A stretch of DNA of 64,000 nucleotides from Longimicrobium terrae (GTDB lineage: Bacteria > Gemmatimonadota > Gemmatimonadetes > Longimicrobiales > Longimicrobiaceae), in NCBI RefSeq assembly GCF_014202995.1, contig NZ_JACHIA010000007.1:168002-232001 (forward strand), read 5' to 3'. Within the stretch, counting starts at the first letter, position 1; each line of letters starts with the position of its first letter. Below are positions 1-8,555 of the stretch, one piece after another. The notes beneath the pieces are model-generated. The model did no database searches and had not been told where the DNA came from. It saw only the letters and a program-made list of their open reading frames with translations. Both the position numbers and the translations under genes were made by a program.

Positions 1-2
1 TG

Positions 3-2174
3 ACTGAGGACCTGCACGACCTGCTGGAGAACACGCGCCTGGGTCCCTCCACAGGAGCCATCGTAGAGGAGGCCCGCCGCCGCGCCATTCCCGTGCGCCG
101 GCTGAACAGCCACTCGCTGGTGCAGCTGGGGCTGGGCATCAACCTGCGCCGCGTGCAGGCCGCCATGAGCGACTACACCAGCGCCATCGGGGTGGAGATC
201 GCGCAGGACAAGGACGACACCCGCCGCGTGCTGGGGGCCATCGGCCTGCCGGTGCCGGAGGGCGGCGTGGCCAGCACGCTGGACGGCATCCTGGAGACGG
301 CGCACGACATCGGCTGGCCGGTGCTCATCAAGCCGCTGGACGCCAGCCACGGCCGCGGCATCAGCGGACGGCTGGAGAACGACGAGCAGATCGCGGCCGC
401 GTTCGAGGTGGCGCGCACCTATTCGCGCCGCGTCGTCATTGAGCAGTTCGTCACCGGGCGCGACTACCGCGTGCTGGTGGTGGATGGCAAGCTGGCCGCC
501 GTCGCGGAGCGCGTCCCCGCGCATGTCGTCGGTGATGGGACGAGCAGCGTGGCGGAGCTCATCACCATCGCCAACCGCGATCCGCGGCGGGGCAGCGGCC
601 ACTCGCGCACGCTCACGCACCTTCCCGCGGACAAGGCGACGGAGACCTATCTGGCCTCGTGCGGACTGTCGCTGGCGCACGTGCCCGCGCCGGGGGAGAC
701 GGTGTTCCTGCGCGCGACGGCCAACCTGTCCACGGGCGGCACCTCCATCGACCGCACGGACGAAATCCATCCCGACAACATCACCGCCTGCGAGATGGCG
801 GCGGGCGTGGTGGGGCTGGACATCGCCGGCATCGACGTGCTGTCGCCTGACATCAGCGTGCCGTTCCGCGAGAACGGCGCGGTGATCATCGAGGTGAACG
901 CCGCGCCCGGGCTGCGGATGCACACGCATCCGTCGGAAGGGCAGGGACGGCAGGTGGGCGCGCCCATCATCGACATGCTGTATCCGCCGGGCTCGCCCTA
1001 CACCATTCCCGTCATCGCCATCACGGGGACGAACGGCAAGACGACCACGACGCGGCTGACGGCGCACCTGTTCCGGCAGACGGGCAAGACGGTCGGCTTC
1101 ACCACGACGGACGGCGTCTACCTGCAGAACCGCATGGTGATGGAGGGCGACATGACCGGCCCGTTCAGCGCCAACATCATCCTGTCGAACCCGACGGTGG
1201 AGGTGGCGGTGCTGGAAACGGCGCGCGGCGGCGTGATCCGCGCGGGGCTGGGCTTTGACGAGTGCGACGTGGGCGTGGTGCTGAACGTGAGCGCCGACCA
1301 CCTCGGGCTGCGCGGCATCAACACGGTGGAGCAGCTGGCCGAGGTGAAGTCGGTGGTCCCCGCCGTGGTGAAGCGCGAGGGGCACGCGGTGCTGAACGCC
1401 GACGATCCGCTCGTCTACGCCATGCGCGACCGCAGCGGCGGCGACATCGTCCTGTTCAGCACGATGGCGGCGGGGGAGAACGCGCTGTTCGACGACCACA
1501 TCGAGCGCGGCGGCATCGGGGCGCGCATCGAGAACGACGAGTTCGTCATCCGCCGCGGCCGGCTGCGCATTCCCATCGCCAGCGTGCGCGAGGTGCCGCT
1601 GATGATGGGCGGCGCCGCGCGGTTCCAGCAGCAGAACGTGCTGGCCGCCATCTGCACGGCGTACGTGCAGGGGGTGCGCTACGATACCATCCGCGCCGGC
1701 CTGCTCTCGTTCTTCCCGTCCCCCAGCATGACGCCGGGGCGGTTGAACATGGTGCGCCTGGGCGACGTGCGCGTGCTGATCGACTATGCGCACAACCCGG
1801 CGGCGGTGGAGGGGCTGGTGGAGATGGTGAACGAGCTTCCCGCGCGGATGCGCGTGGGCGTGATCGGCGCGCCCGGCGACCGGCGCGACGACGACATCCG
1901 CGAACTGGGCCGGCTGTGCAGCGGGTTGGACCGCGTATTCGTCAAGGAAGACAAGGACCTGCGCGGCCGCGAACCGCGCGAGAGCGCCCTGCTGATGATC
2001 GAGGGGCTGCGCGAGGGCGGCATGGCGGAGGATGCCATCGAGATCGTGCTGGACGAGTACGACGCCGTGGACCGCGCGCTTTCCGTCGTGGACGCGGGCG
2101 ACCTGGTGATGATGCTGGCGGACAAGGTGGAGGGCGTGCTGAAGCACGTGCAGCGGCGGCAGGGGACGGCGTAG
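3..2174 (+). CDS. cphA: Cyanophycin synthetase, 5' end cut by the window
   Basis: Cytoplasmic enzyme that polymerises aspartate and arginine into cyanophycin using ATP. The frame is open from base 3, so the start and the N-terminal domain lie upstream. Visible parts are the linker with RLGPSTGAIVEEA-like sequence, an ATP-grasp domain (EIAQDKDDTRRVLG, then IIEVNAAPGLRMHTHP near base 890), and a Mur-ligase domain with an intact P-loop GTNGKTT near bases 1027-1047, DDP near 1400 and the DYAHNPAA motif near 1785. It ends with a normal C-terminus. The next genes are a CphA-like short protein and cyanophycinase, so synthesis and breakdown genes sit together. About 723 residues are visible of a family length near 870-900. 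The family call is secure. Confidence 0.95.
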   Translation, partial: TEDLHDLLENTRLGPSTGAIVEEARRRAIPVRRLNSHSLVQLGLGINLRRVQAAMSDYTSAIGVEIAQDKDDTRRVLGAIGLPVPEGGVASTLDGILETAHDIGWPVLIKPLDASHGRGISGRLENDEQIAAAFEVARTYSRRVVIEQFVTGRDYRVLVVDGKLAAVAERVPAHVVGDGTSSVAELITIANRDPRRGSGHSRTLTHLPADKATETYLASCGLSLAHVPAPGETVFLRATANLSTGGTSIDRTDEIHPDNITACEMAAGVVGLDIAGIDVLSPDISVPFRENGAVIIEVNAAPGLRMHTHPSEGQGRQVGAPIIDMLYPPGSPYTIPVIAITGTNGKTTTTRLTAHLFRQTGKTVGFTTTDGVYLQNRMVMEGDMTGPFSANIILSNPTVEVAVLETARGGVIRAGLGFDECDVGVVLNVSADHLGLRGINTVEQLAEVKSVVPAVVKREGHAVLNADDPLVYAMRDRSGGDIVLFSTMAAGENALFDDHIERGGIGARIENDEFVIRRGRLRIPIASVREVPLMMGGAARFQQQNVLAAICTAYVQGVRYDTIRAGLLSFFPSPSMTPGRLNMVRLGDVRVLIDYAHNPAAVEGLVEMVNELPARMRVGVIGAPGDRRDDDIRELGRLCSGLDRVFVKEDKDLRGREPRESALLMIEGLREGGMAEDAIEIVLDEYDAVDRALSVVDAGDLVMMLADKVEGVLKHVQRRQGTA

Positions 2175-2180
2175 GCAGAG

Positions 2181-2213
2181 CAGGGAATAGGGAATGGGGA
2201 ATAGGGAATAGGA
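2181..2213. repeat. Short tandem repeat of about 7 bp (GGGAATA-like)
   Basis: The cphA-to-next-gene gap holds about five imperfect copies of a GGGAATA/GGGAATG unit. It lies just after the cphA stop and codes for nothing plausible. No convincing terminator is seen here, so readthrough into the next gene is possible. Confidence 0.6.
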
Positions 2214-2369
2214 ACTGATGGGGATGCGGATCGGCGCCGGGCCGGTCCGCATCTCCGTTCCTTCCCCCGCGTTCCCCCGCTCCCTCCGCGTCCCCCGCGT
2301 GAAACGGTGTTGCCGTTCCGCGGTGATTCCGCGCGCCGCGGCGCCGAGCTTGCCTGACGAGATCCACCG

Positions 2370-3470
2370 ATGCCCGCGCACCGTGCGCGCGCCGCAACGA
2401 CTGAACCCCCGCCCATGCCGCGTCCCGATCCGCACAGCGAGATCCGCCTGACCGGCCTGCGCTCCCTGCGCGGCGCCAACTTCTGGTCGCGCCGGCCCAT
2501 CACCCGCATGGACGTGGCCGTCGGCGAGTACGACGAGATCCACTCGGCGGAGGTGCCGGGCTTTACCGAGGCGCTGCTCAAGGCCATGCCCGGCTTGTGG
2601 GAGCACCGCTGCAGCATCGGCGAGCGCGGCGGCTTCGTGACGCGGCTGCGGCGGGGAACGTACGCCCCGCACATCGCGGAGCACGTGGGGCTGGAGCTGC
2701 AGACGATGATTGGCCACGACGTGGGCTACGGCCGCGCGCGCGGCGGCGACCGCGAGGGCGAGTACACCGTCGTATTCGAGCACCTGCACGCGGAGGTCGG
2801 GATGCGCGCCGCGGCGCTGGCGCTGGAAACGGTGCAGCGCGCCTTTGCCGGCGAGCTGGACACGGTGGATCACGCCGTCGCCGAGCTGCAGGCGCTGGCC
2901 GAGGCGCCGGACATTCCCGGGCTGACGTCGCGCGTGCTGTGCGGCATTACCGGCGGCGGCGACCGGGCGGCGGTGCGTGACGAAATGCTGCGGCGCGGCG
3001 TCTCGGACGCGGAACTGATCGTGGACGTGACGCCGTCGTACCTGCTGAACGCGGGGCTGCCGTACGCGCGCAGCGAGATCGCCGTCATTCTGGACACGGA
3101 TCTGCAGGACGTGCCGGAGCGCTACCGTGAGGAGGGGCGCAACGAGCAGCTCGTCTCCGTGCTGGCGGACGGCGTGCGGCGCGACGGCATCGTCATCGTT
3201 CCCGCGCCGGAGTGGGAGGTGCAGGACGCGGCCCGCGCGGCGCAGTGCCGGGTGGCCGTATTTTCCACCCGCGACACCGTGCCCGTGCGCCACACGCGCG
3301 TGGCCATTGCCGTGGGGATGGTGCGCGACGGCCGCATCGTCATCGAGACGCGCGGCGAGGTGGACGACGCCGGGCCGCTGCGCGCGGACGAGAACGCGGG
3401 GGTGCAGGTAGCCGCCGCGCTGGCCGTGCACGCGCTGCACGAACTTGAACGGGAAGACACACGGGATTGA
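2370..3470 (+). CDS. CphA N-domain-like protein with a degenerate Mur-type domain
   Basis: Residues about 25-190 match the N-terminal domain that normally precedes the ATP-grasp domain of cyanophycin synthetase: LRGANFWSR, MPGLWEHRCS, GGFVTRLRRGTYAPHI, EHVGLELQTMIGHDVGYG. The ATP-grasp domain is absent. The rest (about 200-360) resembles the Mur-ligase central domain of CphA in order and in phrases such as ILDTD.QDVPERYREEG and CRVAVFSTRDT. Where GTNGKTT should be, it reads CGITGGGDRAAV, with no Lys-Thr P-loop, so ATP-driven ligation is unlikely. It lies between cphA and cyanophycinase and overlaps the latter. It may be a primer-processing, scaffolding or regulatory partner in cyanophycin metabolism; this is inference. 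An ATG at 2415 is an equally good start. Confidence 0.8.
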   Translation: MPAHRARAATTEPPPMPRPDPHSEIRLTGLRSLRGANFWSRRPITRMDVAVGEYDEIHSAEVPGFTEALLKAMPGLWEHRCSIGERGGFVTRLRRGTYAPHIAEHVGLELQTMIGHDVGYGRARGGDREGEYTVVFEHLHAEVGMRAAALALETVQRAFAGELDTVDHAVAELQALAEAPDIPGLTSRVLCGITGGGDRAAVRDEMLRRGVSDAELIVDVTPSYLLNAGLPYARSEIAVILDTDLQDVPERYREEGRNEQLVSVLADGVRRDGIVIVPAPEWEVQDAARAAQCRVAVFSTRDTVPVRHTRVAIAVGMVRDGRIVIETRGEVDDAGPLRADENAGVQVAAALAVHALHELEREDTRD

Positions 3471-4399
3471 TGGATCAGCAGCCGAACACGAACGAACACG
3501 AGAACGACCCCGTCCGCCGCCGGTCGGACCGCACCAGCGGACGCCTGGTGCTCATCGGCGGAGCGTGCGAGCCGGACGGCGAGGCGCTGGGCGCGTTTCT
3601 GCGCCTGTCCAAGGCGCGTGAGGGCGGCAGGATCGTGGGGATCACCACGGCCTCGTCGGACCCGGCGGAGTCGGCGCGGCACTGGCTGGAAACGTTCCAG
3701 AACGCGGGCGCCACACGGGTGCAGATCCCCATTCTGGACCGCCGCGACCTGGCGCAGGACCGGCGCATCGTGCGGATGATCGAGGAGGCGGACGGCATCT
3801 TTCTGGGCGGCGGCGACCAGGTGCACCTGGTCGCCACGCTGGGCGGCTCGCGGGTGGACCGCGCCATCCGCGAAGCGTACGCCCGCGGCGCCACCATCTG
3901 CGGAACCAGCGCCGGCGCGGCCGCGCTCACGGAGACGATCCTGGCCGGCGGCGAGCCCGACGAGTACGGGCAGATGCAGAAGCTGCATCTGGGCCCCGGC
4001 TTCGGCCTCCTGGGCTTCCGGGCCATGATCGACACGCACTTCACGCAGCGGCGGCGGCTGCAGCGGCTGTTCATGGTCATCGGCCGCAATCCCGAGATGC
4101 TGGGGCTGGGCATCGACGAGGACACCGCGCTCGTGGTGGAAGACCATCTCGGGTCCGTCGTGGGGCGCGGTTCGGTGACGTTCGTGGACGGCCGCGGCGT
4201 GCGCTTCGACAACGCCGACGAGTGCATGAAGGGCGCGGCGCTCACCCTGAGCTACCTGCGCGTCGGCATCGTGGGCGCCGGGTACACGCTCAACCTGCGC
4301 GAGCGCGAACTGGAGGTGCTGCTGGAGGCCCGCCGAACGGAAGCCGCCGGTTCCGCGGAGCTGGAGGTGCTGCGCAGCGACACCGACATGGAAGCCTGA
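3470..4399 (+). CDS. cphB: Cyanophycinase (peptidase S51)
   Basis: Serine exopeptidase that cuts cyanophycin into beta-Asp-Arg dipeptides. The nucleophile motif GTSAGAAALTETI is near residues 143-155, preceded by GIFLGGGDQVHL, both typical of the S51 family; DTHFTQRRRLQRL and GLGIDEDTALVV follow. At 309 residues it is slightly longer than average because of a polar N-terminal tail. The ATG overlaps the stop of the upstream CphA-like gene (TGATG), indicating translational coupling. A strong hairpin follows the stop. A TTG one codon earlier is possible but less likely. No signal peptide is seen, so it should act in the cytoplasm. Confidence 0.93.
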   Translation: MDQQPNTNEHENDPVRRRSDRTSGRLVLIGGACEPDGEALGAFLRLSKAREGGRIVGITTASSDPAESARHWLETFQNAGATRVQIPILDRRDLAQDRRIVRMIEEADGIFLGGGDQVHLVATLGGSRVDRAIREAYARGATICGTSAGAAALTETILAGGEPDEYGQMQKLHLGPGFGLLGFRAMIDTHFTQRRRLQRLFMVIGRNPEMLGLGIDEDTALVVEDHLGSVVGRGSVTFVDGRGVRFDNADECMKGAALTLSYLRVGIVGAGYTLNLRERELEVLLEARRTEAAGSAELEVLRSDTDMEA

Positions 4400-4420
4400 C
4401 CTGCTTTCGTCCGCGACAGG

Positions 4421-4456
4421 AGAGCGGCCCCGGGATCATCATCCCGGGGCCGCTCT
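4421..4456 (+). terminator. Hairpin terminator after the cyanophycin genes
   Basis: A perfect 15-bp inverted repeat (AGAGCGGCCCCGGGA with its complement) around a 6-base loop sits 22 bases after the cyanophycinase stop. A weak T-containing tail follows. Confidence 0.8.
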
Positions 4457-4604
4457 CGTTGACGGATCTCTTCGGATGGTCTGCACGCATCCCGCATCCT
4501 GGGAAGCAATTCCCGCCATCCCGATGGCCACGCCGGACGTGTTTTCCAACCTGAGCGGGATCGGGCAACCGGGCCCGGAACCCATCCCGAACCGGACAGC
4601 GCCG

Positions 4605-4982
4605 ATGTACTTGCGCCGGAATCTGCTGTGGATCGACTGCATCGCGGGCGCGCTCGCCGGCGCGACGATGCTGGTGCTGGGCGGATGGCTGAGCGAGCTG
4701 TACGGAGTGCCGTGCGGGCTGCTGCTCTTCATGGGCGCGGCCAACCTGCTGTACGCCGCCTATTCCTTTTCGCTCGCCGCGCGAACAAGGCGGTCCACCA
4801 ACCTCATCCTGCTGCTGGTGCTCGCCAACCTGGCGTGGGCGGCCGTGTGCGCCGGGCTCGCGGTGGTCTTCCGGGACTCCGCCACGCCGCTCGGAATCGC
4901 CGCCCTGGCCGTGGAAGCCGTGTTCGTGGGCGCGCTGGCGTGCCTGGAGTGGCGCTGGCGCAATCAACTGAGCACACCGTGA
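4605..4982 (+). CDS. Small four-helix membrane protein, function unknown
   Basis: I do not recognise the family. From the ATG at 4605 (MYLRRNLLWIDC) it has 125 residues and four hydrophobic stretches: about 8-28, 37-56, 66-86 and 92-112, with short charged loops such as AARTRRSTN. The open frame extends upstream to 4476, but that part is Pro-rich and non-hydrophobic, so the internal start is preferred; 4524 is another option. It lies alone between two hairpins and converges on the metallohydrolase gene. A small integral membrane protein is all that can be said. Confidence 0.65.
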   Translation: MYLRRNLLWIDCIAGALAGATMLVLGGWLSELYGVPCGLLLFMGAANLLYAAYSFSLAARTRRSTNLILLLVLANLAWAAVCAGLAVVFRDSATPLGIAALAVEAVFVGALACLEWRWRNQLSTP

Positions 4983-5042
4983 CGGCTGATGACAGACATG
5001 CGCCGCCCGTGATCCACGGAATGGGCGCGCCCGCCGTGTCGG

Positions 5043-5086
5043 GAACGGAGAAGCGGCCCCGGGATGATTCCCGGGGCCCCTCCGTT
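5043..5086. terminator. Bidirectional hairpin between convergent genes
   Basis: GGCCCCGGGA at 5055-5064 pairs perfectly with its complement at 5069-5078, and flanking GAACGGAG/CTCCGTTC extends the stem. It ends at the stop of the minus-strand metallohydrolase and follows the plus-strand membrane protein. Confidence 0.7.
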
Positions 5087-6088
5087 CTACAGGATGACTG
5101 TATCGCCGTGCCTGAGGACGCGCAGATCGTCCGGAGGCAGCCCGGAGTCCTCCCATGCCTTGTGCAGGCGGATCGGCGGTTCCAGAGGATCCTCGTCGGT
5201 CAGGCGGAACGTACCCCAGTGCATGGGGATGAAGACGCCCCCGCCGCCCATCTCGCGGTACGACTGCACCGCCTCCTCGGGATCCATGTGCGCAGGCGCC
5301 ATGAACCACCGCGGATCGTACGCGCCGATGGGCATCAGCACGGCGTCGAACGGGCCCAGCCGCGCGCCGATCTCCGGATATCCGCGAAAGTACCCGCTGT
5401 CCCCGCCAAAATAGACCGCCCGTGTCGCGCTCCGGATGGCGAACGATCCCCACAGCCGGTTGTTGAACTCGCGCAGCGTGCGGCGGGTCCAGTGCTGCGC
5501 GGGCGCACAGGTGACGGAAACCGGACCGGCGGGGCCGCGCAGCTCCACGGAATCCCACCAGTCCACGTCGTGCACGTTGTGGCGGATTCGCGCCCCGGCC
5601 AGCCACTCCGCGTGCCCCAGCGGCGCGATCCACGTCAACGCGGTGCCGTACTTTCGATGGAGACGCTTTACCGTCGGCGCGTCCAGGTGATCGTAGTGAT
5701 CGTGCGACAGCAGCACGGCGTCGATGGGCGGCAGTGCATCGAAGTCGACGGCCGGCGGCACGAACCGGCGCGGACCCATGAACTGGAACGGCGACGCGCG
5801 CTCGCTGAAGTGCGGATCGGTCAGCAGGTTCAATCCGCCCATCTGCACCAGAAACGTCGCGTGGCCAATCCAGGTGATCCGCACCTCTTCCGCCGCGGCG
5901 CGGGGGCGCGCGACCTCCGGCGTGCCCGGCGGAAGCTGCTCCGGCCGCGGATCGGGCGCGCGCTTCTGCATCATCCGCTCGCGCTGCCAGCGCAGCACGC
6001 CGCCGTTGCGCGTGCGGTCCGGATGGACGAGGGGCCAGGGAATGCGGAACCGGCCGTCCGGGCCGTGGTGCGGGGGACGCTCGCTCAT
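5087..6088 (-). CDS. MBL-fold metallohydrolase, NAPE-PLD/UlaG-like
   Basis: A 333-residue metallo-beta-lactamase-fold hydrolase. The metal-binding signature LLSHDHYDHLD (HxHxDH) lies near residue 125. WIGHATFLVQMGG opens the fold, APAQHWTRR and YFGGDSGYFRGY follow, and the last histidine is in FIPMHWGTF. This pattern is that of the N-acyl-phosphatidylethanolamine phospholipase D-like group, but the substrate cannot be read from sequence. The ATG overlaps the stop of the upstream methyltransferase by four bases (ATGA), so the two are translated together. The open frame continues far upstream without coding character, so the start at 6088 is well supported. No signal peptide. Confidence 0.88.
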   Translation of the reverse strand: MSERPPHHGPDGRFRIPWPLVHPDRTRNGGVLRWQRERMMQKRAPDPRPEQLPPGTPEVARPRAAAEEVRITWIGHATFLVQMGGLNLLTDPHFSERASPFQFMGPRRFVPPAVDFDALPPIDAVLLSHDHYDHLDAPTVKRLHRKYGTALTWIAPLGHAEWLAGARIRHNVHDVDWWDSVELRGPAGPVSVTCAPAQHWTRRTLREFNNRLWGSFAIRSATRAVYFGGDSGYFRGYPEIGARLGPFDAVLMPIGAYDPRWFMAPAHMDPEEAVQSYREMGGGGVFIPMHWGTFRLTDEDPLEPPIRLHKAWEDSGLPPDDLRVLRHGDTVIL

Positions 6089-6882
6089 CGTTCCCCGCCG
6101 GCGGGGCAGGGGCGCACGTCGGAGGGCCGCGGCGCCGGGCCGTCCGTGGCGCGAAATACGGCCAGGTAGCCGCTGCCGCCGCCCAGGTCGTGCGTCTCCG
6201 TCCGCGTGTAGCCGACGGCGGCAAACTCGCATTCCAGCAGGGGAAGCGGCGTTCCGTGCCGCTGCGTCGCGCGGTCCAGGTCCACCACGGCCACGCGGCC
6301 GCCGGGGCGCAGAGAAGGCCGCAGGTTGGCGAGAAAGGCGTAGGGCTGCTCCACCTCGTGGTACATGTGCACCAGCATCACGAGGTCCACAGAGGCCCGG
6401 GGAAGACGAGGATCGTGCGGCGCGCCGAGCGCCAGCTGCACGTTGCTCAGCGAATCCGTCCGCACGCGCTGGCGCAGCCCGTCCAGGTACCGCGCCACGA
6501 TGTCCTGCGCGATCACCTTGCCCCGCGGCCCCACGCGCGGCGACAGGCGCACGGTGTAGTAGCCGCTCCCCGCGCCCACGTCCGCCACCGTCATCCCCGG
6601 CGTGATGGCGAGCAGGTCCATGACCTTTTCCGCCTCGCCCGCGCTGTCCCGCTCGTCCTCGCTGCTCCACGTATCAGTGACGATGGACGCCACCGGCCGC
6701 GCCGCCTCGGGAAAGGAGTCCGCCGGAATTCCGCGCGGCCCGATCGCGGCGATGGCGTCCGCCCGCGCCGGCGCATGCTCCGCGCGCGCGCACGCCGCCA
6801 CGCACAGCACGAGGACGGCGCCCAGCCGCATCATCCGCTTTCCGCCATGGATCCTGTCCCGCCGCATCGCACTCTCCCGCAT
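6085..6882 (-). CDS. Class I SAM-dependent methyltransferase with a lipoprotein-type signal
   Basis: The core is a Rossmann methyltransferase: motif I VADVGAGSGYYTVRL, then VIAQDIVARYL, LVMLVHMYHEVEQP and PGGRVAVVDLD. The N-terminus carries MMRLGAVLVLCVAACARA, a hydrophobic segment ending in a lipobox-like VAAC, so the protein may be a lipoprotein outside the cytoplasm. Such secreted methyltransferase-fold proteins are known in several phyla with unclear roles. Starts at 6882 (MRESAM) or 6834 (MMRLG, preceded by a GGA-rich site) are both possible. It is coupled to the metallohydrolase downstream (ATGA) and follows a glycosyltransferase gene on the same strand. Confidence 0.78.
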   Translation of the reverse strand: MRESAMRRDRIHGGKRMMRLGAVLVLCVAACARAEHAPARADAIAAIGPRGIPADSFPEAARPVASIVTDTWSSEDERDSAGEAEKVMDLLAITPGMTVADVGAGSGYYTVRLSPRVGPRGKVIAQDIVARYLDGLRQRVRTDSLSNVQLALGAPHDPRLPRASVDLVMLVHMYHEVEQPYAFLANLRPSLRPGGRVAVVDLDRATQRHGTPLPLLECEFAAVGYTRTETHDLGGGSGYLAVFRATDGPAPRPSDVRPCPAGGER

Positions 6883-6965
6883 GTGAGCCCCGCCGCTCTC
6901 CCGCGCCCCATCCGCGTCCTGCGCGGGGCGGTCTGCCGATGCGGGAAGAACGTTGATCCAACCTT

Positions 6966-7589
6966 CTACCGCAGGTTGTCTGCCGGTGCATCCGTGTCGG
7001 CAGATGGATGCCATCCGGCGGGCAGGTCATCCACCTCATCCACGTCCGCCAGCGTCTCCAGAACGACGGGCTCCATCCCCGCAGCGCGCAGCCGGTCCAT
7101 CGTGGCATCGAAAACCTCCGGCGTGCTCCACGCGATGCCATCGAACACGCCCGTGACGGGACGGGTGAGGCCGAGCAGATAGTATCCGCCGTCGCGCGCC
7201 GGGCCGATCACCGCGTCCGCATCCTCAAGCGCGGCGAACGCGCGGCGCAGCAGTTCCGTGCTCATCTCCGGCAGGTCCGATCCGATGATGACGACGCGCC
7301 CATGTCCGTCGGCAAAGGCGCGGGCGAAAGCGTCGCGCATCCGCACGCCCAGGTCGCCCTCCGCCTGCGGCAGCAGCGTCAGTCCATCCCCCAGCCACGC
7401 GCGGACCGCCGGCTCCGCGTCCGCGGGCGTGTGATGCACGCGGATGCCGGCTTCCGGGAGCCCGCGCGCGGCGTCGACGGCGTGCTCCGCCAGCCGCCTG
7501 TACACGCGCAGCGCCGCCTGGTGGCCGATGGTGGCGGCCAGCCGCGTCTTTACGCGCCCCAGTTCCGGGGCGCGTACAAACACGAGCAC
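6966..7589 (-). CDS. TIGR04282/DUF2064-type glycosyltransferase (arsenosugar-associated family)
   Basis: A 207-residue GT-A-fold protein. VLVFVRAPELGRVKTRLA opens it, as is typical of the family, followed by RVVIIGSDLPEMSTELL and ADAVIGPARDGGYYLLGL. The NCBI family with this pattern is named for arsenosugar biosynthesis, although many members lie in other contexts. The best start is GTG at 7589, directly before the conserved first strand. An in-frame open stretch reaches further upstream but overlaps the divergent HD-GYP gene and has no family similarity. The arsS pair lies about 35 kb away, so a shared pathway is possible but unproven. Confidence 0.82.
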   Translation of the reverse strand: MLVFVRAPELGRVKTRLAATIGHQAALRVYRRLAEHAVDAARGLPEAGIRVHHTPADAEPAVRAWLGDGLTLLPQAEGDLGVRMRDAFARAFADGHGRVVIIGSDLPEMSTELLRRAFAALEDADAVIGPARDGGYYLLGLTRPVTGVFDGIAWSTPEVFDATMDRLRAAGMEPVVLETLADVDEVDDLPAGWHPSADTDAPADNLR

Positions 7590-7676
7590 CGCTAAGCCGT
7601 TTCTTGCGTTTGGCTTGCCTTGTGCAATCCCGCTGCACGGACGCACCGCACCCGAATCTCTGAGGATCAACGCTGG

Positions 7677-8420
7677 ATGGCCAAAGAAACTGTGGACAGA
7701 ACCGGGTTGCGCGTCGTGCTCATCGCGGCGGGAGCGCTGCTGGGCTTCGCCTGGATGATGGACGCCAGCACCCGCCAGCGGCGCTTGGCGGAGATGCACC
7801 GCGACATGGTGGACCTGCTGCTGAACGCGCTCACCGCGGGCGACCCCGTCACGGCGCGCCACAGCCGGCGCGTGGCGGACCTCAGCTACGCCGTCGCGCT
7901 CGCCGCGGGGATGACGGACAGCGATCTGCGCACCCTGCGGGTGGCCGCGCTGCTGCACGACATGGGCAAGATCGACGACCGCTTCTTTCACATCGTGCAC
8001 TCGCGGCAGAAGCTTACGCCGGAGCAGCGGGCGGAGATCAAGAACCACCCGCACGAAAGCGCCCACATCCTGGCGCCGCTGGAAGGGGAGCACCCGGGAA
8101 TCCGCCAGATCGTGTCGTCGCACCACGAGTGCTGGGACGGCAGCGGCTACCCGCACAGCGCCGCGGGCGAAGACATTCCGCTGGGCGCCCGCATCATCGC
8201 CTTGGCCGACGCGTTCGACGCCATGACGCAGCCGCGCAAATACCGCGACGCCATGCCGGTGGAAGACGCCCTGGCCGAGCTGCGAAAGGGCTCGGGCACC
8301 CAGTTCGACCCGCACCTGGTCAAGCTGACCGCCGACCCCGAAGTGCGCGAAACATGGGAAAAAGTCGTGGAACGCGACCTGTTCGCCGAGCGCTGCGCCC
8401 TGGACGGGGTAACGGAATAA
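7677..8420 (+). CDS. Membrane-anchored HD-GYP domain protein
   Basis: A likely cyclic-di-GMP phosphodiesterase. One N-terminal membrane helix (about residues 11-28) is followed by a complete HD-GYP domain: LLHDMGKID at 92-100 and HHECWDGSGYP at 149-159, with RIIALADAFDAMTQP after it. All metal-binding and GYP residues I can check are present, so it looks active. No sensor or receiver domain is attached (247 residues). ATG 7677 is chosen because GAGGA lies about 13 bases upstream; the open frame reaches further to 7620. It diverges from the glycosyltransferase gene. Confidence 0.88.
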   Translation: MAKETVDRTGLRVVLIAAGALLGFAWMMDASTRQRRLAEMHRDMVDLLLNALTAGDPVTARHSRRVADLSYAVALAAGMTDSDLRTLRVAALLHDMGKIDDRFFHIVHSRQKLTPEQRAEIKNHPHESAHILAPLEGEHPGIRQIVSSHHECWDGSGYPHSAAGEDIPLGARIIALADAFDAMTQPRKYRDAMPVEDALAELRKGSGTQFDPHLVKLTADPEVRETWEKVVERDLFAERCALDGVTE

Positions 8421-8423
8421 CGG

Positions 8424-8551
8424 AAGTGCGTGAGTGCTGGGTGCGTTAGTGCGTTAGTGCGAACGGCAGAAAAGGGGAGGGAATCGGCGAATCCGGTTCT
8501 CTCCCTTTTCTTTCGCACTCACGCACCCCGCACTCACGCACTCACGCACTT
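8424..8551. repeat. Inverted pair of GTGCGTGAGTGC-type repeats around a hairpin
   Basis: A run of GTGCGTGAGTGCTGGGTGCG-type words (8424-8459) is mirrored by GCACTCACGCACCCCGC-type words (8514-8551). Between them, an imperfect stem AGAAAAGGGGAGGG/CTCCCTTTTCT lies at 8469-8511. The unit sits between convergent genes and may end transcription from both sides. The same words recur at 10.7, 14.8, 15.35, 24.0, 24.4 and 54.1 kb. Confidence 0.7.
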
Positions 8552-8555
8552 CCCT

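Noticed and set aside
4628..6169. A 513-residue plus-strand open frame opposite the metallohydrolase gene
   Set aside because: High-GC antisense open frame with Arg/Ala/Pro-rich composition and no similarity; the minus-strand gene has a complete metal-binding signature.
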